Below are positions 31,837-40,500 of a stretch of DNA of 64,000 nt, in pieces. Source of the stretch: CALMKX01 sp036274895 (lineage in GTDB: Bacteria; Acidobacteriota; Thermoanaerobaculia; Multivoradales; SZUA-115); assembly GCA_036274895.1 (NCBI GenBank), contig DASUEU010000018.1:128959-192958 (forward strand). The letters run 5' to 3'. Numbering within the stretch: position 1 is the first letter of the stretch; each line of letters starts with the position of its first letter. A program made the position numbers and the translations under genes. A model generated the notes under the pieces. The model made no database searches. It saw nothing but the letters and a program-made list of their open reading frames with translations, and was not told the DNA's origin.

Positions 31837-32378
31837 AGCCTGGGAGTCGTCGTCCTCCCCACAATCAGCGGGTGGACCGCCCCCCGCAGGGCGATCCACA
31901 GCCCCAGGAGCACCGCCGCCCAGCTGCCCAGGAAGTAGGGCCAGCGGCGGTGCACCACTTTGTGGCGAGGGTCGTCCCCGGCCAGGAAGCGGTTCACCCG
32001 CTCGGCGCGGCGCGGGTCGAAGCGGGAGTCGCGCCAGAGGTCGAGGGTGCCGGTGGCGGTGGTCAAGGCGAAGGCCCGGTAGGACTGGCTGGTTCCCCGT
32101 GGGCTGTAGCCGAGGCCGGAGCGCACGGCCGCCTCGGTCACCCCCTCGAGCTCCTCGCGGTGGATCTTCACCAGCCCGAGCGCCTTCCAGGTCGCCGTGC
32201 CGTTCACCCGGGGCCGCGCGGCGGCCACCGGGCGGGTGGTGGGCTGCACTGCCGGTTCCCGCTCCAGCACCAGCTCCACCACCGGCAGAGCCCAACCCAC
32301 GGCGAGGCCGGCGGCCAGCAGAACGGCACCGACTGCGATTGCCCTCAGCGGGGTGTACTTCAGCTCGATCGAGCGCAT
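31833..32378 (-). CDS. Membrane protein of unknown function
   Basis: A 181-residue protein with a membrane segment near the N-terminus (about residues 12-33) and another near the C-terminus (about 147-168), with a soluble loop of about 110 residues between them (WRDSRFDPRRAERVNRFLAG). I do not recognise the family. Its TAG stop is formed by the end of a GTAGGGGC repeat, so the C-terminus may have been changed by repeat insertion. It is divergent from the OPT transporter. Confidence 0.65.
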   Translation of the reverse strand: MRSIELKYTPLRAIAVGAVLLAAGLAVGWALPVVELVLEREPAVQPTTRPVAAARPRVNGTATWKALGLVKIHREELEGVTEAAVRSGLGYSPRGTSQSYRAFALTTATGTLDLWRDSRFDPRRAERVNRFLAGDDPRHKVVHRRWPYFLGSWAAVLLGLWIALRGAVHPLIVGRTTTPRL

Positions 32379-32455
32379 GAGGTACCGGGGAGTCTAGCAG
32401 GACCGTGCTAACCTCCCGCCCGAAACAGCACCATCGCAACGTCGAAGGAGGAGGC

Positions 32456-34483
32456 ATGAAGGAGGAAAAACCCTTCGTCCCGGCCGAGAGCACCATGGCC
32501 GAGCTGACCATCAAGGCCCTCCTGGTGGGCGTCGTGTTCGCGGCGGTGCTGGGCGCGGCCAACGCCTACCTGGCGATCAAGGCCGGCCAGACGGTCTCCG
32601 GCATGTTCCCGGCCGCGGTGCTCGCCATCGCCCTCTTCCGGCTGCCCGGCTTCCGGGGCACCCTCCTCGAGCAGAACCTGGCCCGCACGGCCGCCTCGGT
32701 GGGCGAGGCCCTGGTGGCCGGCGCCGCTTTCACCGTGCCGGCCTTCCTGATGGTGCAGGTGGGCGGCCAGCACCTGTGGGACGACTTCCACTACTGGGAG
32801 ACGACGCTGATCCTCCTGGTCGGCGGCCTCCTGGGCGTGCTCTTCATCACCCTGCTGCGCCGCACCCTGGTGGTGGACAGCGAGCTGCCCTGGCCGGAGA
32901 GCCGAGCCTGCGCCGAGATCGTCAAGGCCGGCCAGGCCGGGGACAGCGGCGCCCGCTACGTCTTCGGCTCGATGGGCCTCGCCATGCTGATCCAGGTGTT
33001 CAAGGACGGCTCGGGTCTGCGGCTGTTCCGGGAGTCGGTCGAGTTCGTCAAGGAGCTGCCGGCCTCGGTGATCCACCACTTCGACTCCGGCCGGGCCGCC
33101 CTGGGCGACATCGCCCACCGCGGCCAGTTCGCCCTGGCCACCCCGGCGATCTCCCCGGCGTTGATCGGCGTCGGCTACGTCATCGGCTTCGAGCTGGCGG
33201 CGATCAACTTCTCGGGCGGTCTCTTGGCCTGGCTGGTGTTCATCCCCCTCGCGGTCTTCGTCAACCCGGACCTGCCCATGCAGCTGGGCTCGGCGGGTAA
33301 CCCTGCTCCCATGTCCGAGGTCGTATTCTCCGTCTGGTACAACCAGATCCGGCCGATCGCCGTCGGCGCCATGCTGGTAGGCGCCGCCAAGACCATGTGG
33401 TCGATGCGCGGCTCGATCGGCGGCGCCTTCCGCGGCGCCTTCCACAAGGGGAGCAGCGAGGCTTGGCCCTCCCGCCTCGAGAAGGACCTCAACTCGCGGA
33501 TGATCCTGACCGCCTGCGCCGCCCTGTCGGTGCCGATGTTCCTGCTCTACTACCACTTCAGCCAGAGCATGGTGGCCGCCCTGGTCTCGACGGTGGTGAT
33601 GCTCGCGTTGGGCTTCGTGCTCTCGGCCGTGGGCGGTTATCTCGTTGGCTTGGTCGGGGGCTCGAACCAGCCGATCTCCGGCCTCGCCCTTTCGACCCTG
33701 GTGCTGGCGGCCCTGCTGCTGGTGGCCATCGGCGTCACTGGCTTGGCCGGCATGGGCGCGGTGCTCGGGGTGGCTGCGGTGGTGTGCTGCGCCTGTGCCG
33801 TCTCCGGCAGCTTGATCCAGGACTTGAAGGTGGGCCAGAGCCTGGGTGGCACACCCTGGAAGATGGAAGTGGCGGAGATCGTCGCCACCATCACCACCTC
33901 CTTCGTGCTGGTCTTCCCGATGATGGCCCTCCACGAAGCCAACCTCGAGATGGGCGGCATCGGCCTCGGCGACCGCGCCCTGCCGGCTCCCCAGGCCGGC
34001 CTCATGGCCCAGCTCACCCAGGGCATCGTCGGCGGCGAGATGCCCTGGGGCCTGCTGCTCTTCGGCGTTTTCTTCGCCGTCGGCCTGATCCTGATGAAGG
34101 CCCCCTCGCCGATGCTGATCGCCGTCGGCATGTACCTGCCCTTCGAGACCACCGCCGCGATCTTCGTCGGCGGCTGCATCAAGGCCCTGATCGACTGGCG
34201 GGCGAGGAAGCAAGGCATCGAAGGCGCAGCGTTCGAGCGCATGGAGGGCAACGGCATGCTGGTGGCCTCGGGATTGATCGCCGGCGAGTCCCTGGTGGCG
34301 ATCACCTTCGCGGGCCTAGTCAACCTGACGAGCTTCACTTCGCTGACCCAAACCCTCTTCGGCGTCGACCAACTGGCCTACGTGGGCACCAGTCTCGGTG
34401 CCTGGGCGGCCCTGGTGCCCCTCGGGGTGCTGGTCTGGGCCCTGGTGGTGATCCCGCTCAAGCGGGCACGGGCGACGGCCTGA
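32456..34483 (+). CDS. OPT-family oligopeptide transporter
   Basis: A 675-residue membrane protein with about 14-16 hydrophobic segments and the family's early LGAANAYLAIKAGQTVSGMFPA segment. Further family-like regions are LPWPESRACAEIVKAGQAG (about 145-165) and GGSNQPISGLALSTLVLAAL (about 400). OPT transporters move small peptides or metal chelates with protons; the bacterial subgroup substrate is not known. The ATG at 32456 follows AAGGAGGAGG. The C-terminal half includes an FVGGCIKALIDW segment. It is monocistronic with the small membrane protein divergent upstream. Confidence 0.93.
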   Translation: MKEEKPFVPAESTMAELTIKALLVGVVFAAVLGAANAYLAIKAGQTVSGMFPAAVLAIALFRLPGFRGTLLEQNLARTAASVGEALVAGAAFTVPAFLMVQVGGQHLWDDFHYWETTLILLVGGLLGVLFITLLRRTLVVDSELPWPESRACAEIVKAGQAGDSGARYVFGSMGLAMLIQVFKDGSGLRLFRESVEFVKELPASVIHHFDSGRAALGDIAHRGQFALATPAISPALIGVGYVIGFELAAINFSGGLLAWLVFIPLAVFVNPDLPMQLGSAGNPAPMSEVVFSVWYNQIRPIAVGAMLVGAAKTMWSMRGSIGGAFRGAFHKGSSEAWPSRLEKDLNSRMILTACAALSVPMFLLYYHFSQSMVAALVSTVVMLALGFVLSAVGGYLVGLVGGSNQPISGLALSTLVLAALLLVAIGVTGLAGMGAVLGVAAVVCCACAVSGSLIQDLKVGQSLGGTPWKMEVAEIVATITTSFVLVFPMMALHEANLEMGGIGLGDRALPAPQAGLMAQLTQGIVGGEMPWGLLLFGVFFAVGLILMKAPSPMLIAVGMYLPFETTAAIFVGGCIKALIDWRARKQGIEGAAFERMEGNGMLVASGLIAGESLVAITFAGLVNLTSFTSLTQTLFGVDQLAYVGTSLGAWAALVPLGVLVWALVVIPLKRARATA

Positions 34484-34559
34484 GCGGGGACGCCGGCCGC
34501 TCGGCGATGGTGGGGACCCGGCCTTCCATCGCTGATCTCGAATGTGTTAGGAAGCCCGC

Positions 34560-35420
34560 GTGACGGCGCAGGCAGCAATCCCGCCGCCGCGACCCGCTCG
34601 CTGGGAGGAGCGGGCCGGTGGCTTCCTCTTCCGGGCCCTGGCGCCCCGGCTGGCCAGGGAGCCGATCCCCGAGCCGCCCGCCGCTCTGGCTCCGTTCGAG
34701 GAGCTGGTCCTACCCCGCCGTCCCGGCCACGGCTCCCTGACCGCCACCTGGTACGCGCCGGCAGGAGAGCCGCGGGGCGGGGCCCTCCTCCTTCATCCCT
34801 GGATGAGCTGGGGCAAGGCCTACTTCCACCGGCGCGGGCGCATCCCCGCGCTGCGGGAGGCCGGCTATGGCGTGCTCGCCCTCGACCTTCCAGGCTTCGG
34901 CGGTAGCCATTCAATTCCTGGCTTTTACGATCGAGCCGTGGTGCAGGGCCTCGAGGCCCTGGCCCTGCGCGTACCGGGCCGGGCCCTCCACGTCTGGGGC
35001 GTATCGAACGGCGGCTACTGGGCGCACATCGCCCTCTCGAGCGGCCTCGGCGTGGCCGGGGCCTTCTTCGAGGACGTCTCGCCCCACTTGCTAGAGTGGT
35101 CCTGGCGCACGGCGCCCCTGGGCCGGCCCTTCTATCTCTTCTATCGACTCGTCTTGCCGCGCGCCTACCGCTTTCTCGACGCCCGCCGGCATGCCGCCGC
35201 CCGGGCCGTGCCGGCCGTCGGCTACGTCAGCGGCGAGCTGGACCGCGGCGTGCGGCCCGAGGACACCCACGCCCTGGCGGATGCCGCCGGAGCTGAGCGG
35301 CTCGTCGTCCCCGACACCGAGCACCTCGGCTCGATCAAGCGGGCGGGGTCCGAGGTCATCGCGGCGGCCCTGGAGACCTTCAGCAAGGGTGAGACCCGCG
35401 TTCTCCAGCAAGATCAGTAA
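34560..35420 (+). CDS. Alpha/beta-hydrolase fold protein
   Basis: A 286-residue alpha/beta-hydrolase. The nucleophile elbow is GVSNGG (serine at about residue 148), the likely acid is in SGELDRG, and the histidine is in DTEHLGS. An HPWMSWGKAYF segment after the second strand forms the oxyanion region. There is no signal peptide; the start is GTG at 34560. Substrate is unknown. The stop codon overlaps a hairpin repeat (35409-35432). Confidence 0.85.
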   Translation: MTAQAAIPPPRPARWEERAGGFLFRALAPRLAREPIPEPPAALAPFEELVLPRRPGHGSLTATWYAPAGEPRGGALLLHPWMSWGKAYFHRRGRIPALREAGYGVLALDLPGFGGSHSIPGFYDRAVVQGLEALALRVPGRALHVWGVSNGGYWAHIALSSGLGVAGAFFEDVSPHLLEWSWRTAPLGRPFYLFYRLVLPRAYRFLDARRHAAARAVPAVGYVSGELDRGVRPEDTHALADAAGAERLVVPDTEHLGSIKRAGSEVIAAALETFSKGETRVLQQDQ

Positions 35421-35512
35421 GCCGATCTTGATTGCCCAACACCAGACACAGGATCCGTTAACTAGCCTTATCTGGATCGACTACCCTTCAAGATCAGTGC
35501 GTTGATCTTGAT
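35409..35512. repeat. Two 24-base hairpin direct repeats
   Basis: CAAGATCAGT-AAGCC-GATCTTGAT (35409-35432) and CAAGATCAGT-GCGTT-GATCTTGAT (35489-35512) share 19 of 24 bases. The second folds as a perfect 8-bp stem (CAAGATCA/TGATCTTG), the first with one mismatch. The first overlaps the alpha/beta-hydrolase stop codon. They may act as transcription end or processing sites. Confidence 0.6.
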
Positions 35513-35754
35513 GACCATCAAGACGATCCCTCCGCACCAGATCCAGGCCCGGCTGCAGACCGACAACCCCAGGTGGGAGGTCGGCCGGGAGACCTCCGTT
35601 CCGGAATGGAGCCTGCGGCCCAGGCCGTACCTCCGGCCGTTCCTCGGTCTCCTCCAGGATCGCACTTTGCGGCGAGCCGTCGTGCCCTAGGGGCGGCCCC
35701 CCGTGGCCGCCCTCTCCGGCGGGCAGATGCCAGGGCAGGCTCGGGGGCCTGCCC
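35421..35754. other. 334-base intergenic region with repeats only
   Basis: Between the hydrolase and the convergent M14 peptidase lie the two hairpin repeats and a GTAGGGGC repeat (35688-35757). A short ORF (35502-35690) has no Shine-Dalgarno or recognisable content and is not called as a gene. Confidence 0.6.
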
Positions 35755-35757
35755 CTA
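35688..35757. repeat. GTAGGGGC-type hairpin repeat, copy 3
   Basis: TAGGGGCGGCCCCCCGTGGC then CGCC, a spacer, GGGCAGGCTCGGGGGCCTGC and CCCTA. It is nearly identical to 31776-31836 apart from the spacer. Its right end CCCCTA supplies the TAG stop of the M14 peptidase gene. Confidence 0.8.
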
Positions 35758-37575
35758 TTCCCGCCCGACCGGGTAGAGCAGGTAGCGCTCGTCGTAGAAC
35801 GGGGTGCGCTCGTAGAACCACTGCAGGCGGGCACGGGGGTCGGCGGCGAAGGCCGCATCCTCGGTGAGCCTCTTCTCGAAAGCGGCGGCGAGGGCGGGAT
35901 CTTGGGCGAGCATCGCGGCGGCCATGGGCTCCATGACGTAGGCCTCGACGTACTCGGTACGCTGCAGAAGCTCGTGGAAGAAGCCCCACTGGAAGAACGA
36001 GTCCGGTGACGCGGGCTCGAGCAGCAGCACGGCGAGGTCCCCCAGCGGCTGGTCGGTGGGCACTCGTGCCGAGCCGGCCGGGAACCACTCCCGGCGCCGC
36101 TCGGGGAGGGGCGTGGCGGTGACCGTCACCCGCCCCTCGAAGGCCTGGTCGCCGAGCTGGGCCTCGGTCAGGCGGACCATCTCGACCTCTACCTCCCGCG
36201 GCTCGGGGATGACCTCGAAACGGACTCCGTGGAGACGCAGCCGCTCGATCACTTCGGGCCAGGTCGGCGGCACCCAGTAGGCCCTGGGCTTGGCCACCTG
36301 CCGCCCGGGCTGGGTGATGTCGAGCCACGGCACCGTAACCGTCAGGGGCTGGCCGGTCCACACCACGTAGTCGCGGCCGGTGACCCGAGAGCGTTCGAGA
36401 CGCGAGGCGACGGCCTTCATCTCGAAGGTGGCCGGTGTGCCCTGGCGGGGCACCCAGTCGAGTGTGACCATCCGCGCCTGGCGCCCGCGGTCCTCGGCGG
36501 TGGCCCGGCGCAGCGCTGGAGCCGAGCGGCCGAGCTCGCGAAGAGCGCTCTCGAGCAGCACGTAAGTGCCGAGCACGCGCTGGTCGTACGGCTTCAAGGA
36601 GTGGTTCTCGACCAGCAGGCTGGCGAGATGGCGGGCGTCGCCGTAGCCATGGGAGAGGCGCACCCCGGTGTTGACCCGGACGTTGCCCTTGGTGGGGTCG
36701 GTCTCGTCCTGGAGGAAGATCAGCGGCCCGGGGACGTGTCCGGCGGCCTCCAGGTCACGATCGAGAGCCGGAATGAGCTGCTCTGCCATCCACCCGGCGA
36801 TGGCCGGCGAGTGGCCCGTGCGGCTGTTGGTGCCATAGGTGATGTCGTACTGGTAGTCGGCACCATCGGTGACGTGGAGGTCGAAGTAGAGGTCCGGCTG
36901 GTAGCGATCGAGGGCCGCTACCAGCAGCCGCAGCTCCAGGGCGTCCAGCTTGGCGTAGTCCCGGTTGAGGTTGAGGTTGCGAGCGGTGGTGCGCCAGCCG
37001 GAGACCTCCGGCCCCCGCTGGTTGACCCGCGAGAAGCGCGAGGCCCGCTCGTGAGCGTCGACCGAGAGGATGGGCACGAAGAGGAAGTTGGCCCTCTCGA
37101 GCAGGGCCCGCTTGGTGCCGGTCACCAACAGGTCGCGCAGCAGCATCAGGCCGGCGTCCTTGCCGTCGATCTCCCCCGAGTGGATGCCCGCCTGGGCGAA
37201 GAGCATCGGCTTGCCGGTGGCGGCCAGGGCCTCGGGGGTCGTCGCCCGTTCGAGCGATGCGATGGCCAGCCAGAGGTCTCGCCCCTGAGGGCTCTTGCCC
37301 AGGGAAACCAACGCCAGCTCGGGCGAGGCGGCATCCAGACGCTTCAGCCAGGCCACGGTCTCGTCGTAGGTCGGAGTGGTGCGGAAGCCGGAGGCTTCCG
37401 AGGGTGTCACCCACGGGTGGCTCGCAGGGAGGGCCAGGACGCGGGTCTTACCGCTCCAGGGCGGCAGGGGGGGCAGGATCGGGGTCTCCCGGGCGGAGCC
37501 GGCGAGGGCCGGCGAGGCTGCGCCGAGCCCTACGGCACAGAGAAGGCAGGTGCTGAGACGATGTCGGAGGTTCAT
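35755..37575 (-). CDS. Exported M14-family zinc carboxypeptidase
   Basis: A 606-residue protein with a signal peptide (residues 1-25, ending ALAG). The zinc ligands of M14 metallopeptidases are visible as H132 and E135 (GIHSGEIDG) and H234 (DLHVTDG). R199-N200 (TTARNLNLNRD) fits the substrate-binding position and the LLVENHSLKPY glutamate the catalytic acid. The C-terminal about 230 residues are a beta-rich extension. It should remove C-terminal residues or cut peptide cross-links outside the cytoplasm. The TAG stop lies in a dispersed repeat, so the last residues may be repeat-derived. Confidence 0.9.
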   Translation of the reverse strand: MNLRHRLSTCLLCAVGLGAASPALAGSARETPILPPLPPWSGKTRVLALPASHPWVTPSEASGFRTTPTYDETVAWLKRLDAASPELALVSLGKSPQGRDLWLAIASLERATTPEALAATGKPMLFAQAGIHSGEIDGKDAGLMLLRDLLVTGTKRALLERANFLFVPILSVDAHERASRFSRVNQRGPEVSGWRTTARNLNLNRDYAKLDALELRLLVAALDRYQPDLYFDLHVTDGADYQYDITYGTNSRTGHSPAIAGWMAEQLIPALDRDLEAAGHVPGPLIFLQDETDPTKGNVRVNTGVRLSHGYGDARHLASLLVENHSLKPYDQRVLGTYVLLESALRELGRSAPALRRATAEDRGRQARMVTLDWVPRQGTPATFEMKAVASRLERSRVTGRDYVVWTGQPLTVTVPWLDITQPGRQVAKPRAYWVPPTWPEVIERLRLHGVRFEVIPEPREVEVEMVRLTEAQLGDQAFEGRVTVTATPLPERRREWFPAGSARVPTDQPLGDLAVLLLEPASPDSFFQWGFFHELLQRTEYVEAYVMEPMAAAMLAQDPALAAAFEKRLTEDAAFAADPRARLQWFYERTPFYDERYLLYPVGRE

Positions 37576-37597
37576 GGAAGGCTCCCTCGAAGGTCGG

Positions 37598-37993
37598 CTA
37601 CCACAGAGTATCGACCGGGTCGTAGCGTCGGAGCCGCTCGTCCCGCGTCACCAGGGGCACTGAGAGAGCGAGGGCCGTGGCGACCAGGATGCGGTCGGCG
37701 GGGTCGTCGTGCAGCGGTGGCGGCAACAGCACCGAGCGAAGGGCGATGCGCGGACTGATCGGCACCGTGCGCACGACGGGAAGGGCCTCGATCTGGGAGA
37801 GCCAATCTTCGACGCCTTGCGACAGGACCAACCGTCCCTTGGTGACCAGGAGAGCGACCTCCCAGAAGGTGATCGCCGAGACCAGGATCTCGTTGCGCTC
37901 CGCCGCCTCGGAGATCGCAGAGGCGGCGGCCGTGGAGAGCTCACCCGAGCCGTTCGACCACCACACCAGGACGTGGGTGTCGAGCAGGATCAC
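37598..37993 (-). CDS. PIN-domain toxin (VapC-like)
   Basis: A 131-residue PIN-domain nuclease: LLDTHVLVWW (D5) at the N-terminus, E46 in SAITFWEVALL, and a C-terminal DPADRILVATAL followed by TRDERLRRYD, the acidic residues expected of the Mg site. The ATG overlaps the antitoxin stop by 4 bases (ATGA). Its antitoxin partner is of the Phd/YefM fold, the commonest partner for this PIN subgroup. It ends 22 bases before the divergent-facing M14 gene start on the same strand. Confidence 0.9.
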   Translation of the reverse strand: MILLDTHVLVWWSNGSGELSTAAASAISEAAERNEILVSAITFWEVALLVTKGRLVLSQGVEDWLSQIEALPVVRTVPISPRIALRSVLLPPPLHDDPADRILVATALALSVPLVTRDERLRRYDPVDTLW

Positions 37994-38223
37994 CTCAGTC
38001 CTTCCCAGAGCTCGAGCCCCACGGGCTCCGTCGGATCGTCGTACTTGACGACGGTACCTCGCAGCGAGCGCAGCAGGTCGTCCAAGTCCCGCACGAAGGG
38101 CACCAGCCGCAAGACAGGCTTCCCTCGCTCGGTGATCACCAGCTCCTCTCCGGTCTGTTGGACCTCGCGGAAGAGCTCGAGGGCTCGCGGCTTGAACTGT
38201 GACTTCGAGACCTCTTTGGCCAT
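37990..38223 (-). CDS. Phd/YefM-family antitoxin
   Basis: A 77-residue antitoxin with the Phd/YefM N-terminal fold: KSQFKPRALELFREVQQTGE, then LVITERGKPVLRLVPF, the sheet that inserts in the DNA-binding dimer. The acidic C-terminus should wrap round the PIN toxin. It directly precedes and overlaps the toxin gene (ATGA). An upstream inverted sequence TGACCTGGTCA (about 38237-38247) could be an operator for self-repression. Confidence 0.88.
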   Translation of the reverse strand: MAKEVSKSQFKPRALELFREVQQTGEELVITERGKPVLRLVPFVRDLDDLLRSLRGTVVKYDDPTEPVGLELWEGLR

Positions 38224-38303
38224 GCAGCCTCCCTCTGTGACCTGGTCACCTTACCACGGTCATTGGAGACCAGACTCCGTACGGTCCTGGGCCGCTCGGC
38301 AGC

Positions 38304-38735
38304 TCAGAGCTTGAACAGGGCGTCGAAGGCGGAGCGGGCGTCGGTGGGAGTGGCCGGAGCGTCCTGGTCGCGGGCGAACTCGACCGCCACCCGGGGCTGG
38401 AAGAAGGAGCAGTGGTTCGCCTTGGTCTTCTTGGCCACCCGCTCTTCGATGGGCTGGCGGCACTCCTTGGGCGCGGAAGTGTCGAAGAAGGTGCAGTGGC
38501 TGCAGGTGTGGAGGTCGGTGCGACACTTCTGGCAGGTCGCGGCGAAGGCGTCCGGGGCCGGGGGGTCCAGACGGGCACCGCAGGCCGCGCAGCGGAAGGT
38601 CTGGCTGGTCGGGGCGCCCAGACCCCGTCCCCGGGGCCCCTCCTTGCGCTCTCCCGGTGGCCGCGGCGTGCTGCTCGGCCGCTCCCGGGGCTCTTCGCTC
38701 TGGTAGCCACGCTGGCGGTACTTGCGATCGGACAT
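38304..38735 (-). CDS. Cysteine-rich zinc-ribbon protein
   Basis: A 143-residue cytoplasmic protein. Residues about 1-45 are basic and proline-rich. The middle holds closely spaced cysteine pairs: CAACGARL, CQKCRTDLHTCSHC, ECRQPIE and NHCSFF, likely two zinc ribbons. The ATG at 38735 is preferred; an in-frame ATG five codons upstream (38750) is possible. No enzyme motif is visible; it may be a nucleic-acid or protein-binding factor. Confidence 0.72.
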   Translation of the reverse strand: MSDRKYRQRGYQSEEPRERPSSTPRPPGERKEGPRGRGLGAPTSQTFRCAACGARLDPPAPDAFAATCQKCRTDLHTCSHCTFFDTSAPKECRQPIEERVAKKTKANHCSFFQPRVAVEFARDQDAPATPTDARSAFDALFKL

Positions 38736-38793
38736 CGGTCCGCGATTCATACCACAGCTGGGATATCCTGAGCCCCTTTGAGGAGACCCCAGA

Positions 38794-39342
38794 ATGGACC
38801 TCGCCGAGAGCTTCCTCACCAGCGCGCGCCAGGAAGCCGGGCGCTACCGACAGCTGGCAGAGAAGGCCCTCGCTCAGGTGAAGGACGAGGGCTTCTTCGC
38901 CTCTCTCGACGATGACGGCAACAGCCTAGCCGTCCAGGTCAAGCACCTCGGCGGCAACCTGCGGTCGAGGTGGACCGACTTCCTGACCACCGACGGCGAG
39001 AAGCCCGACCGCCACCGCGACGCCGAGTTCGAGATCGGCGCCGCCGACACCCGGGTGGCCCTGATGGCGCTCTGGAAGGTGGGCTGGGACGCCCTCGAGC
39101 ACACCCTCGCCACCCTCGAGCCGGGGGACCTGACCCGTTCCGTGGTGATCCGCGGCGAGCCCCACACCGTGGTGCTGGCGATCCACCGCCAGCTCGCCCA
39201 CACCGCCTACCACGTCGGCCAGATCGTCCAGCTCGCCCGCCACTTCCGGGCAGGTGCCTGGCAGAGCCTGTCGATCCCTCGCGGAGCCTCGGAGGAATTC
39301 AACCGTCGGATGCGCGAGCGCTTCGGGCCGGGAGGGGCCTGA
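38794..39342 (+). CDS. DinB-like protein (DUF1572)
   Basis: A 182-residue four-helix protein of the DinB superfamily, DUF1572 subgroup. Histidines expected to bind a divalent metal are in VQVKHLGGN (about residue 50) and AIHRQLAHTAYHVGQI (about 131-142). Related proteins include bacillithiol/mycothiol-type transferases, but the substrate here is unknown. AGGAG at 38781-38785 is 8 bases before the ATG, and TATCCT (38764-38769) could be its -10. It is followed 6 bases later by the deacylase gene, so they probably share a transcript. Confidence 0.85.
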   Translation: MDLAESFLTSARQEAGRYRQLAEKALAQVKDEGFFASLDDDGNSLAVQVKHLGGNLRSRWTDFLTTDGEKPDRHRDAEFEIGAADTRVALMALWKVGWDALEHTLATLEPGDLTRSVVIRGEPHTVVLAIHRQLAHTAYHVGQIVQLARHFRAGAWQSLSIPRGASEEFNRRMRERFGPGGA

Positions 39343-39348
39343 GCGGGC

Positions 39349-40500
39349 GTGGCCACGGCCCTCTCCGACACCGAGCTGCTCGCCCGGCTGGTCGCCTTCG
39401 ACTCGACCAGCGCGAGGAGCAACCTCGACATCGCCGACTTCCTGGCGGGCTACCTCGATGGCCCCGGGGCGCGCATCGACCGCTTCCCCTCCGCGGACGG
39501 CGAGAAGGTCAACCTGGTGGTCGAGACCGGGCCTTCCACCACGGAGGGCCGCCAGGGCCTGGTGCTCTCCGCCCACATGGACGTGGTTCCCGCCGGAGCG
39601 GGCTGGAGCCATGACCCCTTCACCCTGACCGACGGCGGCGACCGCTACTTCGGCCGCGGCTCGGCGGATATGAAGGGCTTCCTCGCCCTGGCCGCCAACG
39701 CCTTCAACCGGGCCAGCGCCACGGTCCTCACCGCCCCCCTCGCACTGGTCCTCACCTACGACGAGGAGGTCGGTTGCCTGGGGGCCCAGCGGCTGGTCGC
39801 TGCCTGGCCCAAGGCGCGCTCGCTCCCCCGCGCCACCCTGGTCGGCGAGCCCACCCGGCTCAAAGCCCTGACCCGGCACAAGGGGCACCTCACCCTGCGT
39901 CTGACGTTCAGGGGGGTCTCCGCTCACAGCGGCTATCCCCACCTCGGCAGGAGCGCCGTCGAGCCGGCCGCGGAGGCCGTGGCGGCCCTCTCCCGGCTGC
40001 GGCGCCAGCTCGCCGCCGAGCGGCCGGAAGGCGGGGACGCTTTCCCCGAGACCCCCTACGTGGCCCTGAACGTCGGCCGCATCGAGGGAGGCGAGGCCGT
40101 CAACGTCATCCCCGACCGCTGCGTCGTGGAGATGGGCCTGCGCCTCCTACCCGGCATGGCGGCCGAGCCTTGGGTGGAAAGGGTGCAGGAAGCCATCGCG
40201 CCGGCGGTGGGAGGTGCAGACTGGCATCTCGAGGTGCTGCGCTTCACCCCGGCCCTCGCGACCCGCGAGGACGCCGCCATCGTCCGTCACCTCAAGGGAC
40301 TGCTGGGGCAGGAGGAGATCCTCTCCGCCTCTTACGCCACCGACGGCGGGCGGCTCTCCGAGCTGGGCCTCGAGCCGGTGATCTGCGGCCCCGGGGACAT
40401 CGCCGTCGCCCACAAGCCCGACGAATACCTGCCCAAGGCCGACCTCGAAGCGGCGGCCCGGCTGGTCGACCGCCTGATCACCGACTTCTGCCATGTCTGA
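39349..40500 (+). CDS. argE: M20-family deacylase, ArgE-like
   Basis: A 383-residue M20 metallohydrolase. The zinc-site motifs are LSAHMDVVP (about residue 73), GRGSADMKGF (bridging aspartate, about 103), DEEVGCLGA (about 135) and a late HKPDEYLP histidine. The dimerisation domain lies in the middle (GHLTLRLTFRGVSAHSGYPH). The best family match is acetylornithine deacetylase. It overlaps hutF by 8 bases, so it may instead act on an N-acyl or N-formyl glutamate-like product of that pathway (inference). The start is GTG at 39349. Confidence 0.85.
   Translation: MATALSDTELLARLVAFDSTSARSNLDIADFLAGYLDGPGARIDRFPSADGEKVNLVVETGPSTTEGRQGLVLSAHMDVVPAGAGWSHDPFTLTDGGDRYFGRGSADMKGFLALAANAFNRASATVLTAPLALVLTYDEEVGCLGAQRLVAAWPKARSLPRATLVGEPTRLKALTRHKGHLTLRLTFRGVSAHSGYPHLGRSAVEPAAEAVAALSRLRRQLAAERPEGGDAFPETPYVALNVGRIEGGEAVNVIPDRCVVEMGLRLLPGMAAEPWVERVQEAIAPAVGGADWHLEVLRFTPALATREDAAIVRHLKGLLGQEEILSASYATDGGRLSELGLEPVICGPGDIAVAHKPDEYLPKADLEAAARLVDRLITDFCHV

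Noticed and set aside
37598..38223. Second toxin-antitoxin pair as part of a mobile element
   Set aside because: No integrase, transposase or flanking direct repeats were seen; the pair looks like an ordinary chromosomal module.
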